DNA of 64,000 nt from DATKPA01 sp051955985. GTDB taxonomy: Bacteria; Planctomycetota; Phycisphaerae; WQYP01. Every line of letters begins with the position of its first letter. The stretch's first letter is position 1. Below are positions 26,557 through 35,116 of the stretch, one piece after another. Where the stretch lies: assembly GCA_051955985.1 (NCBI GenBank), contig JBQCGD010000095.1, positions 24,589 through 88,588 of the forward strand, in the 5' to 3' direction. The notes below the pieces were generated by a model that had not been told where the DNA came from, ran no database searches, and was given only the letters and a program-made list of their open reading frames with translations. The position numbers and the translations under genes are program-made.

Positions 26557-27207
26557 ATGCCCCGCATCCGCCCCATCCTCACCGCCGCCCTCCTCGCCCT
26601 CGCCGCGCTCACCCCCAGCGCCAACGCCCAGTTCGTCCCCCAGCTCCCCCGCCTCCGCGGTACCATCTCCTACATCGCCCCCAACCACCGCTGCTTCACA
26701 CTCCTCGACCGCAACGGCAACCAGCTCACCGTCAACCTCAACGACAAAACCCGCTACTACTTCGGCCACGACTCCGGCTCCTTCCTCGACGTCATGGAAC
26801 CCGGCGACGAAGTCTTCGTCCACATCGACCCCGCCTCCTCCCTCGCCGCCGACGTCACCAACCCCAACCGCTACAACCGCCCCGCCACCCCGGAACTCAA
26901 ATCCCTCCTCAACCTCTCCGACGACGACTGCCTCGTCATCGTCCCCGCTCTCTCCAAGGTCCTCTCACTCCAGCAACTCGTCGACGGCAACCTCCGCGGC
27001 TCCGACATCAACAACATGCGCCGAAACCTCCTCTTCCAGCTCCGCAACCCCAACACCCCCGACTCCGACCTCCGCAACACCCTCAACTCCCTCCGTCAGG
27101 CCCGCCAGTCCGCCCAGCGCCAACTCACCAAGGCCCGCCAGGACCTCACCTCCCTCCTCACCCTCCGCCAGGAAGCCACCCTCCTCCAGGAAGGCATCCT
27201 CGAATAA
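26557..27207 (+). CDS. Secreted protein of unknown function with C-terminal coiled coil
   Basis: The 216-aa product has a clear signal peptide (ILTAALLALAALTPSANA-Q). Residues about 30-100 look like a beta-barrel domain (RGTISYIAPNHRCFTLLDRNG, DVMEPGDEVFVHID). The C-terminal part is helical and Gln/Arg/Leu-rich (LRQARQSAQRQLTKARQDL). AGGAG precedes the ATG. The function is unknown; an envelope location is likely. Confidence 0.65.
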   Translation: MPRIRPILTAALLALAALTPSANAQFVPQLPRLRGTISYIAPNHRCFTLLDRNGNQLTVNLNDKTRYYFGHDSGSFLDVMEPGDEVFVHIDPASSLAADVTNPNRYNRPATPELKSLLNLSDDDCLVIVPALSKVLSLQQLVDGNLRGSDINNMRRNLLFQLRNPNTPDSDLRNTLNSLRQARQSAQRQLTKARQDLTSLLTLRQEATLLQEGILE

Positions 27208-27268
27208 CCCGCCCCCCACGACCGCCCGCCAACTCTCCCAGCTCCCTCCCTCCACAAAACCCCGCCAA

Positions 27269-27781
27269 TCAGATCCCCGACCCTCCACGCTCATCCCCCA
27301 CCCGCTTCCCCTCCGCATCAAACACCACCCGCGGCCCCGTCCCCTCATAAAACCCGCACGCCCGCACCACAATCTCATCCCCCGCAATCTTCGTCGCCGG
27401 CCCCGCGCACAAAAAAATCAACTCCGCCCCGCCACACTCCGTGCACTTCGCCGGACTCACCCGCCCTGCCCGCCAATCCCGCCGCCGCTCCATCTCCCGC
27501 TTCTGTTCCAGCGTCGCCCGATCCCCCTCCCCCCCCGCCTCCCGCTTCTCAACCCTCCCAACCTCCTCCCGAACCTCCCCCGCCAACCGCTCATACCGCC
27601 GCACCTCCTCCTCATAAAACTCCACACTCCGCAAATCCTCCCCCGCCGTCACCCGCCCGCACCGCTCACACCACACCGGCTCCGTCCACATCTCCATCAA
27701 TCCCCCATCCCCCAACCGATACCAATATTCCGCCGGCTCATAAAACTTCCGCACCCACATAATCTCATAAAATGCCGGCAT
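27269..27781 (-). CDS. Zinc-ribbon hypothetical protein
   Basis: The 170-aa product has two Cys pairs, WCERCGR and KCTECGG, separated by about 75 residues of Glu/Arg-rich helix, which suggests a split zinc ribbon around a coiled coil. The start at 27781 (MPAFYEIMWVRKFYEP) has GGAG at good spacing; an ATG two codons upstream is possible. I do not recognise the family. It is convergent with the secreted protein gene before it. Confidence 0.55.
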   Translation of the reverse strand: MPAFYEIMWVRKFYEPAEYWYRLGDGGLMEMWTEPVWCERCGRVTAGEDLRSVEFYEEEVRRYERLAGEVREEVGRVEKREAGGEGDRATLEQKREMERRRDWRAGRVSPAKCTECGGAELIFLCAGPATKIAGDEIVVRACGFYEGTGPRVVFDAEGKRVGDERGGSGI

Positions 27782-27939
27782 CACCATCTCCACATCAAAA
27801 CACAACTTTGCTGACACCAGTGTACAGGACTCCATGAACCCACACCCTCTTTTTTTTACGTCCCCAACGAAGTTGACCTCCCTCCTTTTCGGTGTAGATT
27901 CCCAGTGCCCTTCTTCATCACTCTCACCGGAGGCCCCTC

Positions 27940-28521
27940 ATGCGCACCACCGCCATTCTCCCCATTTGCCTTCTCGTCGCCCTCACTTCCTCCGCTGCCC
28001 TCGCCGCCCCGCTCCTCGACCCCGCTAACGGCCACTACTACGACGTCATCACCCCTCCCGCCGGCATCTCCTGGTCCGCCGCCAACGCCGCCGCACAATC
28101 CTCCACCTTCCTCGCCACCCCCGGCCACCTCGCCACCTTCTCCTCCCAATCCGAATTCGACTTCGTCACCTCCCACTTCCCCACCAACTTCACCTGGATC
28201 GGCTTCACCGACCAGGTCACCGAAGGCCAGTTCCTCTGGGTCACGAGCCAACCCGTCAACTACACCCGCTGGCTCCTCCACGAACCCAACAACTCCGCCG
28301 ACGGCAACGGCGAAGACTACGCCTTCTACCAGCAGGGAACCCTCGACGTCCAAGCCACCCAGGGCTGGGGCTGGAACGACTACCAGGACGTCCCCCAAAT
28401 CATCGGCGAAGGCATCCCCATCAGCTACGCCGTCGAATACGACACCCCCGAACCCACAACCTCCATGCTCCTCCTCGCCGGCCTCTCCGCCGCCTTCCTC
28501 CACCGCAAACTCCGCACATAA
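27940..28521 (+). CDS. C-type-lectin-like PEP-CTERM protein
   Basis: The 193-aa product has a signal peptide (LLVALTSSAALA-A). It has a C-type lectin fold pattern: ISWSAANAAAQ, GHLATFSSQSEFDFV, WIGFTDQVTEGQFLWVTSQP, the sugar/Ca-binding-like HEPNNSADGNGEDYAF and GWGWNDYQD. The C-terminal sorting tail is TPEPTTSMLLLAGLSAAFL then HRKLRT. It is a probable surface carbohydrate-binding protein. GGAGG precedes the ATG. The usual lectin cysteines are absent, as in other bacterial PEP-CTERM lectins. Confidence 0.85.
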   Translation: MRTTAILPICLLVALTSSAALAAPLLDPANGHYYDVITPPAGISWSAANAAAQSSTFLATPGHLATFSSQSEFDFVTSHFPTNFTWIGFTDQVTEGQFLWVTSQPVNYTRWLLHEPNNSADGNGEDYAFYQQGTLDVQATQGWGWNDYQDVPQIIGEGIPISYAVEYDTPEPTTSMLLLAGLSAAFLHRKLRT

Positions 28522-29329
28522 ACCGTCCCTGCTCTCAACGCCACACCGCCACCCGCACCCTCGCCGCCCCCGTCGGCCATTCCCGCACAACCCCTCCCCC
28601 AACTCCCGCTCAACACCCCATCCCTCCCCCACGCTTGCGTCGTCGCGAACCCCACATATAACAAATTGCATCCTCCCCCAATCCATCCGAAATCAAACTC
28701 CTCCCCAAGTCCGCCCCCAAATGACCCCCACCTCCCACCCAAATCCTCTCCGACCCTCTGTGCATCTCTCTGCCCTCGGTGCCCTCCGTGTTGAACAACC
28801 ACCCCCGCACGCGCATCTCCATCCCCTCACGCGAAACGCAACAGAACCACCTCCGTGAAGCCCCCTTTCAACCAAAACCCCCGCTCCACGCATATCCCCC
28901 TCCCAACCACCCGCCACTCTTCGTGGTCCTTCACCCCTTCATCCCTTCGTGATTACGTCGTCGTCGTCGGGGGGGGGGACCCTCCCCACAACCAAATCCG
29001 ATCCCCCGTCCCACGCCTCGCAAGTCTCCTCGGTTAGAGTATCCCCATGCTCCTCCCACACGGCCGCCACCATCGCGGGGCAAGACGACACCCACCGTTC
29101 TCTTGCGCACGTTTGAATGCACTCTGCATGGACAACGCACCGAGTCAAAGCACAATTCGAGGTGAACAAACAGCAGATGCGAAACCTATCGACATTCTTC
29201 AGATATATGCATGTAATCATCCGGCAGCAGTGAACCGGACACAGAGAAATCCTCAGAATCGCTTCCCCACATCCTTTGACTCTCGCAAAACCGGGGGTAC
29301 ATTCCCTTCTGTACCATTCGGAGCACCCC
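28522..29329. other. Repeat-rich non-coding region with a decayed promoter duplicate
   Basis: This 808-bp gap contains the left copy (28754-29090) of a duplication whose right copy lies before the sigma-54 activator gene at 30505. The rest is C-rich low-complexity DNA; 29100-29280 is more AT-balanced and shows nothing recognisable. No convincing gene is present. Confidence 0.5.
28754..29090. repeat. Degenerate duplicate (left copy) of the 30275-30535 region
   Basis: The same blocks follow in the same order as at 30275-30535: CTCTGTGCATCTCTCTGCCC, GTGTTGAACAACCA, CTTCGTGGTCCTTCACCCC, TTCATCCCTTCGTGATTACG, CACAACCAAATCC, CTCCTCGGTTAGAGTATCCCC and CAAGACGACACCCACC. A 90-bp insertion (28801-28890) interrupts it. 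The -10 box TATAGT has become TAGAGT and the start ATG has become ATC. Confidence 0.75.
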
Positions 29330-29992
29330 ATGCTGAAAATCGCAACGGTCTCCGCGTTATTCCTCTCCTGTGCCGGCGGCGCCTCCCGCGCAGCCGTCAC
29401 CCTCAGCTTCGACAACTTCCCGGGAGCCACCAACATTTCCAACGGCGCGGACGTCCCCACCGCCTCCATCCTGCTCTACGACCACTTTCAATCCGCCTAC
29501 GGCCTGCAGATCACCGCCTTCAACAACTCCCTCAACCCCTTCGACGGTGTCGGCGTCGCGGAATTCGGTTCCGCCGCCCCCAGCCCGCCCAACGCCGTCG
29601 TGGGCATCAACGGCTTCCACAAGTTCAACTACGCCGCCTTCCTCGCGTTCAAGTTCGTCGACCCCGCACACCCTTCCCAAAACGCCACCACCGACTATTT
29701 CTCCCTGCAAAACCCCGTCAACAGCGGCCAGTCCATCACCATGTACGCTTTCGACCTGTCGGACCACCTCCTCGGCTCCACCACCCACATCTCCGACGGC
29801 ACCGCCACCTGGACCTTGGCGCTCCCCGGCATGCACGTCATCCGCTACGGCGACCCCACCACCAACCCGATCTTCGCCGCCGACAACGTCACCTTCAACG
29901 CCCTGCCCGCCCCCGAGCCTTCAACACTCGCCCTCCTGGCGAGCGGCACCCTGCTGGTCCCGCGCCGTCGCCGCCACCATCCCATCGGATAG
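29330..29992 (+). CDS. PEP-CTERM sorting-domain protein
   Basis: The 220-aa secreted protein has a signal (MLKIATVSALFLSCAGGASRAA) and a beta-rich body, including TLSFDNFPGATNISNGADV and MYAFDLSDHLLGST, similar to other PEP-CTERM beta-sandwich proteins. Its tail is APEPSTLALLASGTLLV followed by PRRRRHHPIG. GGAG is 7 nt before the ATG. It sits between the two copies of the duplicated promoter segment. The ligand is unknown. Confidence 0.78.
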   Translation: MLKIATVSALFLSCAGGASRAAVTLSFDNFPGATNISNGADVPTASILLYDHFQSAYGLQITAFNNSLNPFDGVGVAEFGSAAPSPPNAVVGINGFHKFNYAAFLAFKFVDPAHPSQNATTDYFSLQNPVNSGQSITMYAFDLSDHLLGSTTHISDGTATWTLALPGMHVIRYGDPTTNPIFAADNVTFNALPAPEPSTLALLASGTLLVPRRRRHHPIG

Positions 29993-30093
29993 AAAACAAC
30001 CGGGACAGGGGGAGGCTGAGCACTTGGAATCCGCGTGCTTCGTTGCTCATGCGAAACGCACGTCAAAGAACTTTCTGTCCTGGAGAATCGGGG

Positions 30094-30110
30094 GACAGGA
30101 ATTGAACCAG
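30094..30110 (-). other. tRNA T-arm-like fragment
   Basis: The minus strand reads CTGGTTCAATTCCTGTC, which contains the T-loop consensus GGTTCAATTCC and resembles the same part of tRNA-Leu at 33597-33678. No D-arm or anticodon arm is attached, so it may be a relic or chance. Confidence 0.3.
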
Positions 30111-30121
30111 CCGTCTCCAAC

Positions 30122-30166
30122 CACCCTCTGTGCATCTCCGTGCCCTCCGTGTTCTCCGTGATTCCC
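30122..30166. repeat. CACGGAG-type dispersed repeat
   Basis: CTCTGTGCATCTCCGTGCCC followed by TCCGTGTTCTCCGTGATTCC; relatives at 152-216, 28754-28800 and 30275-30321. Confidence 0.5.
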
Positions 30167-30274
30167 TTCCCCCGCCCCCTCGTCCATTCGCTCCCCAAAC
30201 CCCAGTGATTGAAACCCCCAGCCACCCCCGCGCAAACGCCCGCCATCCTCCCGCCCAAAAACCCGCTCCCACCA

Positions 30275-30535
30275 CTCTCTGTGCATCTCTGTGCCCTCGG
30301 TACCCTCTGTGTTGAACAACCACCCACACACATATCCCCTTCCCAACCCCCCGCCGTTCTTCGTGGTCCTTCACCCCTTCATCCCTTCGTGATTACGTCG
30401 TCGTCGGGAGGGGACCGTCCCCGCAACCAAATCCAACTCCCCCCCCATGCATCACAACACTCCTCGGTTATAGTATCCCCATCCCCTCCCACACGGACGC
30501 GCCCATGACCGCCCAAGACGACTCCCACTTCCTCC
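30275..30535. repeat. Right copy of the promoter-region duplication
   Basis: It carries the same ordered blocks as 28754-29090 but with an intact TATAGT and an intact ATG for the sigma-54 activator, so this is the functional copy. Confidence 0.7.
30469..30474 (+). promoter_or_regulatory. -10 box of the sigma-54 activator gene
   Basis: TATAGT lies 30 nt before the ATG. Its duplicate at 29035-29040 is mutated to TAGAGT. Confidence 0.45.
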
Positions 30536-32466
30536 GCACCCTCGTCCTCGCCACCGCACGCTCCACCGGCGAAGACTTCTTCCGCTCCCTCACCCAAAAC
30601 CTCGCCGCCGCCATGAACGTCCACTACGCCTTCGTCGCCGTCTTCACCGCCCCCACGCGCGTCAAAGCCATCGCCTACTGGGCCGTCGACTCCTTCCGCG
30701 AAAACATCGAGTGGGATCTCGCCGGCACCCCCTGCGAAGACGTCGTCAAAGGAAAACTCTGCCACTACCCCGCCAACGTCGCCGCCTCTTTCCCCACCGA
30801 CGACTTCCTCGTCCAGTCCCACGTCGAAAGCTACCTCGGCGTCCCCCTCATCGATACCAACGGAAAACACCTCGGCCACCTCGCCGTCTTCGACACACAA
30901 CCCCTCCCCTCCGAGCCCCGCCGCCTCTCCATCTTCCAGCTCTTCGCCTCCCGCGCCGCCGCTGAACTCGAACGCCTCGACATGCAACGCGAACTCGAAC
31001 AACGCGAACGACAGTTCCGCGACCTCTACGAAGAAGCTCCCATCGCCTACGTCCACGAAGATGCCGACACCCGCTTCGTCTCCGCCAACCGCACCGCCAT
31101 GAATCTCCTCGGCCTCACCCCCGAAGACATCCCCCACACCGTCGGACTCTCCCTCGTCGCCGACACCCCCGAAAACAAAGCCGCCGTCCAGAAAGCCCTC
31201 GCCGCACTCGCCCAGGGCCGGGAGCAATCCATCCCCGTCCTCGAACTCCGCCGCAAGGACAACGGACAACCCCTCTGGGTCCAATGGTGGTCCCGCCCCA
31301 TCACCGCCGGCGCCGACGCCGCCGGCCGAAAACTCACCCGCACCATGTTCATCGACATCACCGCGCAAGTCCTCGCCGAGCGCGAAAAGAAAACCCTCCA
31401 CGAACAAAACCTCTACCTCCAGGAGGAAATCAAGGCCGCCCACAACTTCGAAGAAATCGTCGGCAACTCCCCCGCGCTCCTCGCCGCACTCGACAAAGTC
31501 CAACGCGTCGCCAACACCGACGCCTCCGTCCTCATCCTCGGCGAAACCGGCACCGGCAAGGAACTCATCGCCCGCGCCATCCACAACGCCGGCCCCCGCA
31601 AACAAAAACCCCTCATCAAAATCAACTGCGCCGCACTCCCCTCCGGCCTCGTCGAATCCGAACTCTTCGGCCACGAAAAAGGCGCCTTCTCCGGCGCCAT
31701 CGCCAGACGCGTCGGCCGCTTCGAACTCGCCAACACCGGCACCATCTTCCTCGACGAAGTCGCAGAACTCCCACTCGACACCCAGGCCAAACTCCTCCGC
31801 GTCCTCCAGGAACGCGAGTTCGAACGCGTCGGCGGCACCGCCACCATCAAGGTCGACGTCCGACTCATCGCCGCCACCAACCGCGACCTCAAAAAACTCG
31901 TCGCCGAAAACAAATTCCGCCAGGACCTCTTCTACCGCCTCCACGTCTTCCCCATCCACCTCCCTCCACTCCGCGACCGCCCCAAAGACATCCCCCTCCT
32001 CGTCTCCTTCCTCCTCGACAAATTCAAAACCCGCATCGGCAAACTCATCCCCGGCATCTCCGCCGACACCCTCCGCCTCCTCCAGTCCTACCCCTGGCCC
32101 GGAAACATCCGCGAACTCGAAAATGTCCTCGAACGCGCCGTCATCCTCACCCCCGACAACACCCCCCTCCAGGTCGACCGTGACCTCCTCCCCACCCCTC
32201 CGGACCCCCTCCAAACCCCCCACCTTTCTGCACCAAACCACCCCCAAATCAGTCCAAAACCCGTCGAAAACCGTCCACACACCGCCCCAAACCATCCCGA
32301 CACTTCCCTCAAATCCCTCGAACGCGACCACATCCTCACCGCCCTCACCCGCACCAACTGGATCATCGACGGCCCCCGCGGCGCCGCCAAACTCCTCGAC
32401 CTCCACCCCAACACCCTCCGCTCCCGCCTCCAAAAACTAGGCCTCAAACGCCCAGGGAACCCGTAG
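30505..32466 (+). CDS. Sigma-54-dependent transcriptional activator (GAF-PAS-AAA+-Fis)
   Basis: The 653-aa product has an N-terminal GAF domain (about 20-165), a PAS domain (about 175-300, QFRDLYEEAPIAYVHED), a short coiled linker, then the AAA+ sigma-54 interaction domain: Walker A GETGTGKE, sigma-54-contacting loop GAFSGA (consensus GAFTGA), Walker B GTIFLDEVAEL and ATNRDL. A Pro-rich linker leads to a Fis-type helix-turn-helix (GAAKLLDLHPNTLRSRLQKLGL). There is no response-regulator domain, so a small ligand or redox signal sensed by GAF/PAS is likely. STAS and ECF genes follow on the same strand. Confidence 0.95.
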   Translation: MTAQDDSHFLRTLVLATARSTGEDFFRSLTQNLAAAMNVHYAFVAVFTAPTRVKAIAYWAVDSFRENIEWDLAGTPCEDVVKGKLCHYPANVAASFPTDDFLVQSHVESYLGVPLIDTNGKHLGHLAVFDTQPLPSEPRRLSIFQLFASRAAAELERLDMQRELEQRERQFRDLYEEAPIAYVHEDADTRFVSANRTAMNLLGLTPEDIPHTVGLSLVADTPENKAAVQKALAALAQGREQSIPVLELRRKDNGQPLWVQWWSRPITAGADAAGRKLTRTMFIDITAQVLAEREKKTLHEQNLYLQEEIKAAHNFEEIVGNSPALLAALDKVQRVANTDASVLILGETGTGKELIARAIHNAGPRKQKPLIKINCAALPSGLVESELFGHEKGAFSGAIARRVGRFELANTGTIFLDEVAELPLDTQAKLLRVLQEREFERVGGTATIKVDVRLIAATNRDLKKLVAENKFRQDLFYRLHVFPIHLPPLRDRPKDIPLLVSFLLDKFKTRIGKLIPGISADTLRLLQSYPWPGNIRELENVLERAVILTPDNTPLQVDRDLLPTPPDPLQTPHLSAPNHPQISPKPVENRPHTAPNHPDTSLKSLERDHILTALTRTNWIIDGPRGAAKLLDLHPNTLRSRLQKLGLKRPGNP

Positions 32467-32467
32467 C

Positions 32468-32509
32468 GTAAGCGCCGGTCACACAACCCCTCGAACCACC
32501 GGCACTTAC
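32468..32509 (+). terminator. Hairpin directly after the activator gene (no T-tract)
   Basis: GTAAGCGCCGGT (32468-32479) pairs with ACCGGCACTTAC (32498-32509) with one mismatch, two bases after the stop codon. It lacks a T-run, so it may be only a weak terminator or an mRNA end stabiliser. Confidence 0.4.
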
Positions 32510-32729
32510 CCCGCGCACGCGGCCACAAAACTCCACCAGTGAACTCCCACGACCCCTCGTAAAAACCCACGAAATCTCGTGACCACCTCCCTCCCTGCAA
32601 AAGTCGCTCGCAAAATAATCCCGCGCGCAACCCCTTCCTAATAAACTAATAACGAATACACCAATAACCCCCTCCCCTCCCGCGGCACACCCCTCGCAAT
32701 AGCACGGCATCCCTCACGAAGGAACCGCC

Positions 32730-32978
32730 ATGCTCCGCATCACCCCCACCTCCCCATCCCACTACCGCCTCGAAGGCAAACTCATCGGCCCCTGGGTCGA
32801 TGAACTCGCCACAACCCTCGCCCCTGAAACCACTTCCAACATCGAATTAGACCTCAAGAATCTGGCATTCGTAGATGCCGCCGGTGCCCACCTCCTCCGC
32901 TCACTCCTCCAGAAAGGCGCCCGCCTCACCCATCCCTCCGATTTCATCTCCGCCCTCCTGGAGGCCGCAAACCCATGA
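32730..32978 (+). CDS. STAS-domain protein
   Basis: The 82-aa product matches the STAS fold: RLEGKLIGPWVDEL, IELDLKNLAFVDAAGAHLLRSL, then the final helix. In anti-sigma-factor antagonists the loop before the helix reads D-S-S/T-G with a phosphorylated Ser; here it reads DAAG, so that switch is missing. AAGGAA is before the ATG. Its TGA overlaps the ATG of the ECF sigma gene (ATGA at 32975-32978), so the two products are made together and probably act together. Confidence 0.8.
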   Translation: MLRITPTSPSHYRLEGKLIGPWVDELATTLAPETTSNIELDLKNLAFVDAAGAHLLRSLLQKGARLTHPSDFISALLEAANP

Positions 32979-33595
32979 ACCAAGCCACCTTACAATCCAT
33001 CACCCGCGAAGAGGAAGCCGCCCTCGTCCAACGCGCCATCGCCAACGATCATTCCGCCTGCACCACCATCGTCACCACCTTCGGCCCCCACCTCCTCGCC
33101 GTCACCCGCCGCTTCCTCCGCTCCGAACCCGACTGCCACGACGCGCTCCAAGAGGCCTTCATTTCAGCATTTAAATCACTCCCCAAATTCGAAGCATCCT
33201 CCCGCCTCTCCACCTGGCTCCACCGCATCACCGTCAACGCCTGTCTCATGAAGCTCCGCAGCAGCGCCGCCAGAAAAGAAACCTCCATCGACGAACTGCT
33301 CCCAACCTTCGACTGGATGGGCCATTACAAAAAGCCCGTCCCCGCCGTCACCGCCCCCGACGCTGCCCTCGAACAATCCGAAACCCGCGCCCTCGTCCGC
33401 CACGCCATCGACCAGCTCCCCGACGCCTACCGCACCATTCTCCTCCTCCGCGACATCGAAGAACTCGACACCGCCGAAGTCGCCCGACTCCTCGACACCA
33501 CCGAAAACAACGTAAAAACCCGCCTCCACCGCGCCCGCCAGGCCCTCCGCACCCTCCTCGAACCCCTCCTATCCCCCCAAGCCGCAACGTCTTAA
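32975..33595 (+). CDS. ECF-type RNA polymerase sigma factor
   Basis: The 206-aa product has region 2 (AIANDHSACTTIVTTFGPHL, then CHDALQEAFISAFKSLPKFE and STWLHRITVNACLMKLRS) and region 4 (ALVRHAIDQLPDAYRTILLLRDIEELDTAEVARLLDTTENNVKTRLHRARQAL). These are the standard two domains for promoter -10 and -35 recognition. GGAGG lies upstream inside the STAS gene. No anti-sigma gene follows; a tRNA-Leu on the other strand does, one base after the stop. It is grouped with a sigma-54 activator and a STAS protein. Confidence 0.93.
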   Translation: MNQATLQSITREEEAALVQRAIANDHSACTTIVTTFGPHLLAVTRRFLRSEPDCHDALQEAFISAFKSLPKFEASSRLSTWLHRITVNACLMKLRSSAARKETSIDELLPTFDWMGHYKKPVPAVTAPDAALEQSETRALVRHAIDQLPDAYRTILLLRDIEELDTAEVARLLDTTENNVKTRLHRARQALRTLLEPLLSPQAATS

Positions 33596-33596
33596 A

Positions 33597-33678
33597 TGCT
33601 CGGGACAGGAATCGAACCTGCACTCCTTTCGGAACGGGCTTCTAAGACCCGCGCGTCTGCCAGTTTCGCCACCCGAGC
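33597..33678 (-). tRNA. tRNA-Leu (anticodon UAG)
   Basis: The minus strand folds as a class II tRNA: 7-bp acceptor GCTCGGG/CCCGAGC, anticodon stem CGGGT/GCCCG around the loop CTTAGAA (anticodon TAG), long variable arm TTCCGAAAGGAGT, and T-arm GCAGGTTCGATTCCTGT. The discriminator base is A. CCA is not encoded. It decodes CUN leucine codons, mainly CUA. Confidence 0.95.
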
Positions 33679-33680
33679 GT

Positions 33681-34130
33681 TCACGCGATTATATCGTCTC
33701 TCCGGCACACCGCCTCAAACCCCCGCGCCACCCGCTTCACCAGTTCCCCATTCGCCTCCGGAAACCGATACCCCACCGCCTCCCCGGGATCAATCCACTT
33801 CGCATCATCCACCGCCAGCAACTGCACCTCGCCCCTAACCCACTCGCACACAAACGGATGCAACCGCACCCGCGCATGCGGATACACATGCTCAATCACC
33901 GCCAGCTCCGCCACCGCCCGCACCTCCACCCCCAGTTCCTCCATCACCTCCCGGCACGCACACGCTTCCGGCCTCTCCCCCGCATCGCACTTCCCCCCCG
34001 GAAACTCCCAATACCCCGCCAACACCGTGTCCTTCTTGCGCTTACAAATCAAAAGCTTCTCGCGCGCCCGATCAAACACGATCGCAATCGCCACTTCCAC
34101 ATGCTTGAGATTGTTCCCATTCTCCGCCAC
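33681..34130 (-). CDS. mutT: NUDIX hydrolase, MutT-like (8-oxo-dGTP diphosphatase type)
   Basis: The 149-aa product has a complete Nudix box, GGKCDAGERPEACACREVMEELGV (given as two parts: GGKCDAGERPEA and CACREVMEELGV), with the REVMEE catalytic core. WEFPGGK precedes it and a MutT-like tail follows. MutT removes oxidised dGTP from the nucleotide pool; endonuclease III and Ada lie elsewhere in the window. It starts at GTG with GAGG inside the stop codon region of the upstream lipoprotein gene (6-bp gap), so the two are co-transcribed. The exact substrate is inferred. Confidence 0.85.
   Translation of the reverse strand: MAENGNNLKHVEVAIAIVFDRAREKLLICKRKKDTVLAGYWEFPGGKCDAGERPEACACREVMEELGVEVRAVAELAVIEHVYPHARVRLHPFVCEWVRGEVQLLAVDDAKWIDPGEAVGYRFPEANGELVKRVARGFEAVCRRDDIIA
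33688..33693 (-). promoter_or_regulatory. -10 box of tRNA-Leu
   Basis: TATAAT lies 9 nt before the tRNA 5' end and overlaps the 3' end of the mutT gene. Confidence 0.55.
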
Positions 34131-34136
34131 AAACCC

Positions 34137-34898
34137 TCACGGCATCGCCGGCCCTTTGTCCATCACCGGCCGCTGGCTGATGCTCAGGTCCCCCCCGTGC
34201 GCCTGCTCCCACGCCACCCGCGTCGGACAAACCTCCTTAATCTGTTCCATCACCATCCGATGCACCCCCTCGTTCTTTTCAATATTGATGTGATCGATCG
34301 ACTCCGTATCAAACCCCACCTTCGCCTTCCGCAGATCAATATTCGTGATCGGCGTCACCTTCGGATCCGCCACCGTCGCCGGCACCCCGCGCCAGAACGG
34401 CACCGCATCCGTCGCCGGATGGCTCTTATACACGCAGTACACACGCTTTACATTCGACGGCACCGGTGGGGGGGTCACCGGATCAATCAGCACCAGCAGG
34501 TCCACCGAAATGTTCTTCTGCTTCAACTCCTCGCACACCCGGATCGAATCATCCGCGCCCCACGAATGCCCCAGCAGCACCAGCGGCCCATGAATCTTTC
34601 CGTCCGAGTACTCGTCGATCAGCCACCCCTTCAGCCGCCGCCATTCCTCATCCGCCACGGAAACCGCCGGCGCTCCCACCTGCTTGTTGATTTCATCCGC
34701 CAACGCATCCATGCCCGTTGAGAAAATCCCCAGCCACCCGCGCATGCAGTAAACATGCCCCACCCGCGGATAATCATGCGTCGCCACCCCCACCGTCTTC
34801 GCCAGCGGCGCCGGCCCGCGCCCCGTGATATCCATGCACCCGGGAAGCCACAGGCACAGTGCGAACAGAACCAGCGGAGCTAGGCACTTCTTGTTCAT
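34137..34898 (-). CDS. Alpha/beta-hydrolase-like lipoprotein
   Basis: The 253-aa product has a lipoprotein signal (LVLFALCLWLPGC, lipidated Cys near 21) and a nucleophile-elbow motif LLGHSWGADD, then LLVLIDPVTPP, as in alpha/beta hydrolases. RGWLGIFSTGMDALADEI lies before the elbow. The C-terminal HINIEKNEGVHRMV could supply the catalytic His. The start at 34898 gives a normal signal; ATGs 6 and 12 nt upstream are possible. It is immediately upstream of mutT. It is a probable envelope esterase or thioesterase of unknown substrate. Confidence 0.7.
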   Translation of the reverse strand: MNKKCLAPLVLFALCLWLPGCMDITGRGPAPLAKTVGVATHDYPRVGHVYCMRGWLGIFSTGMDALADEINKQVGAPAVSVADEEWRRLKGWLIDEYSDGKIHGPLVLLGHSWGADDSIRVCEELKQKNISVDLLVLIDPVTPPPVPSNVKRVYCVYKSHPATDAVPFWRGVPATVADPKVTPITNIDLRKAKVGFDTESIDHINIEKNEGVHRMVMEQIKEVCPTRVAWEQAHGGDLSISQRPVMDKGPAMP

Positions 34899-35116
34899 CA
34901 GTCCATCCATGAAAACGCCGGTCTGCACGCCGGCAAAGTCTCGCATTGTATTAAAAAGAACCGAAGATTGCAGGTCCACACCGTCGCGATCCGGATTTGC
35001 CCAGAAGCTGAGCAGCGCAAAGCGTTTGCCCATTTTGCTCTCTGTGTTACCATCTGGCCACTGAGGCCCCGTGCTTCAGCGTCTTTCCGATTCCCCTGAG
35101 TTATTACGGTGCTCAC

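Larger units (their letters stand above)
29993..30504. other. Repeat-rich leader region before the sigma-54 activator gene
   Basis: This 512-bp gap holds a tRNA-like fragment (30094-30110), two CACGGAG-type repeats (30122-30166, 30275-30321), the CTTCGTG repeat (30359-30405) and the TATAGT -10 box (30469-30474). No coding frame is supported. Confidence 0.5.

Noticed and set aside
32501..32514. GG-N10-GC sigma-54-promoter-like spacing between the activator and STAS genes
   Set aside because: Only the two dinucleotides fit; the TTGC part is CCGC, and the bases are already part of the hairpin after the activator gene.
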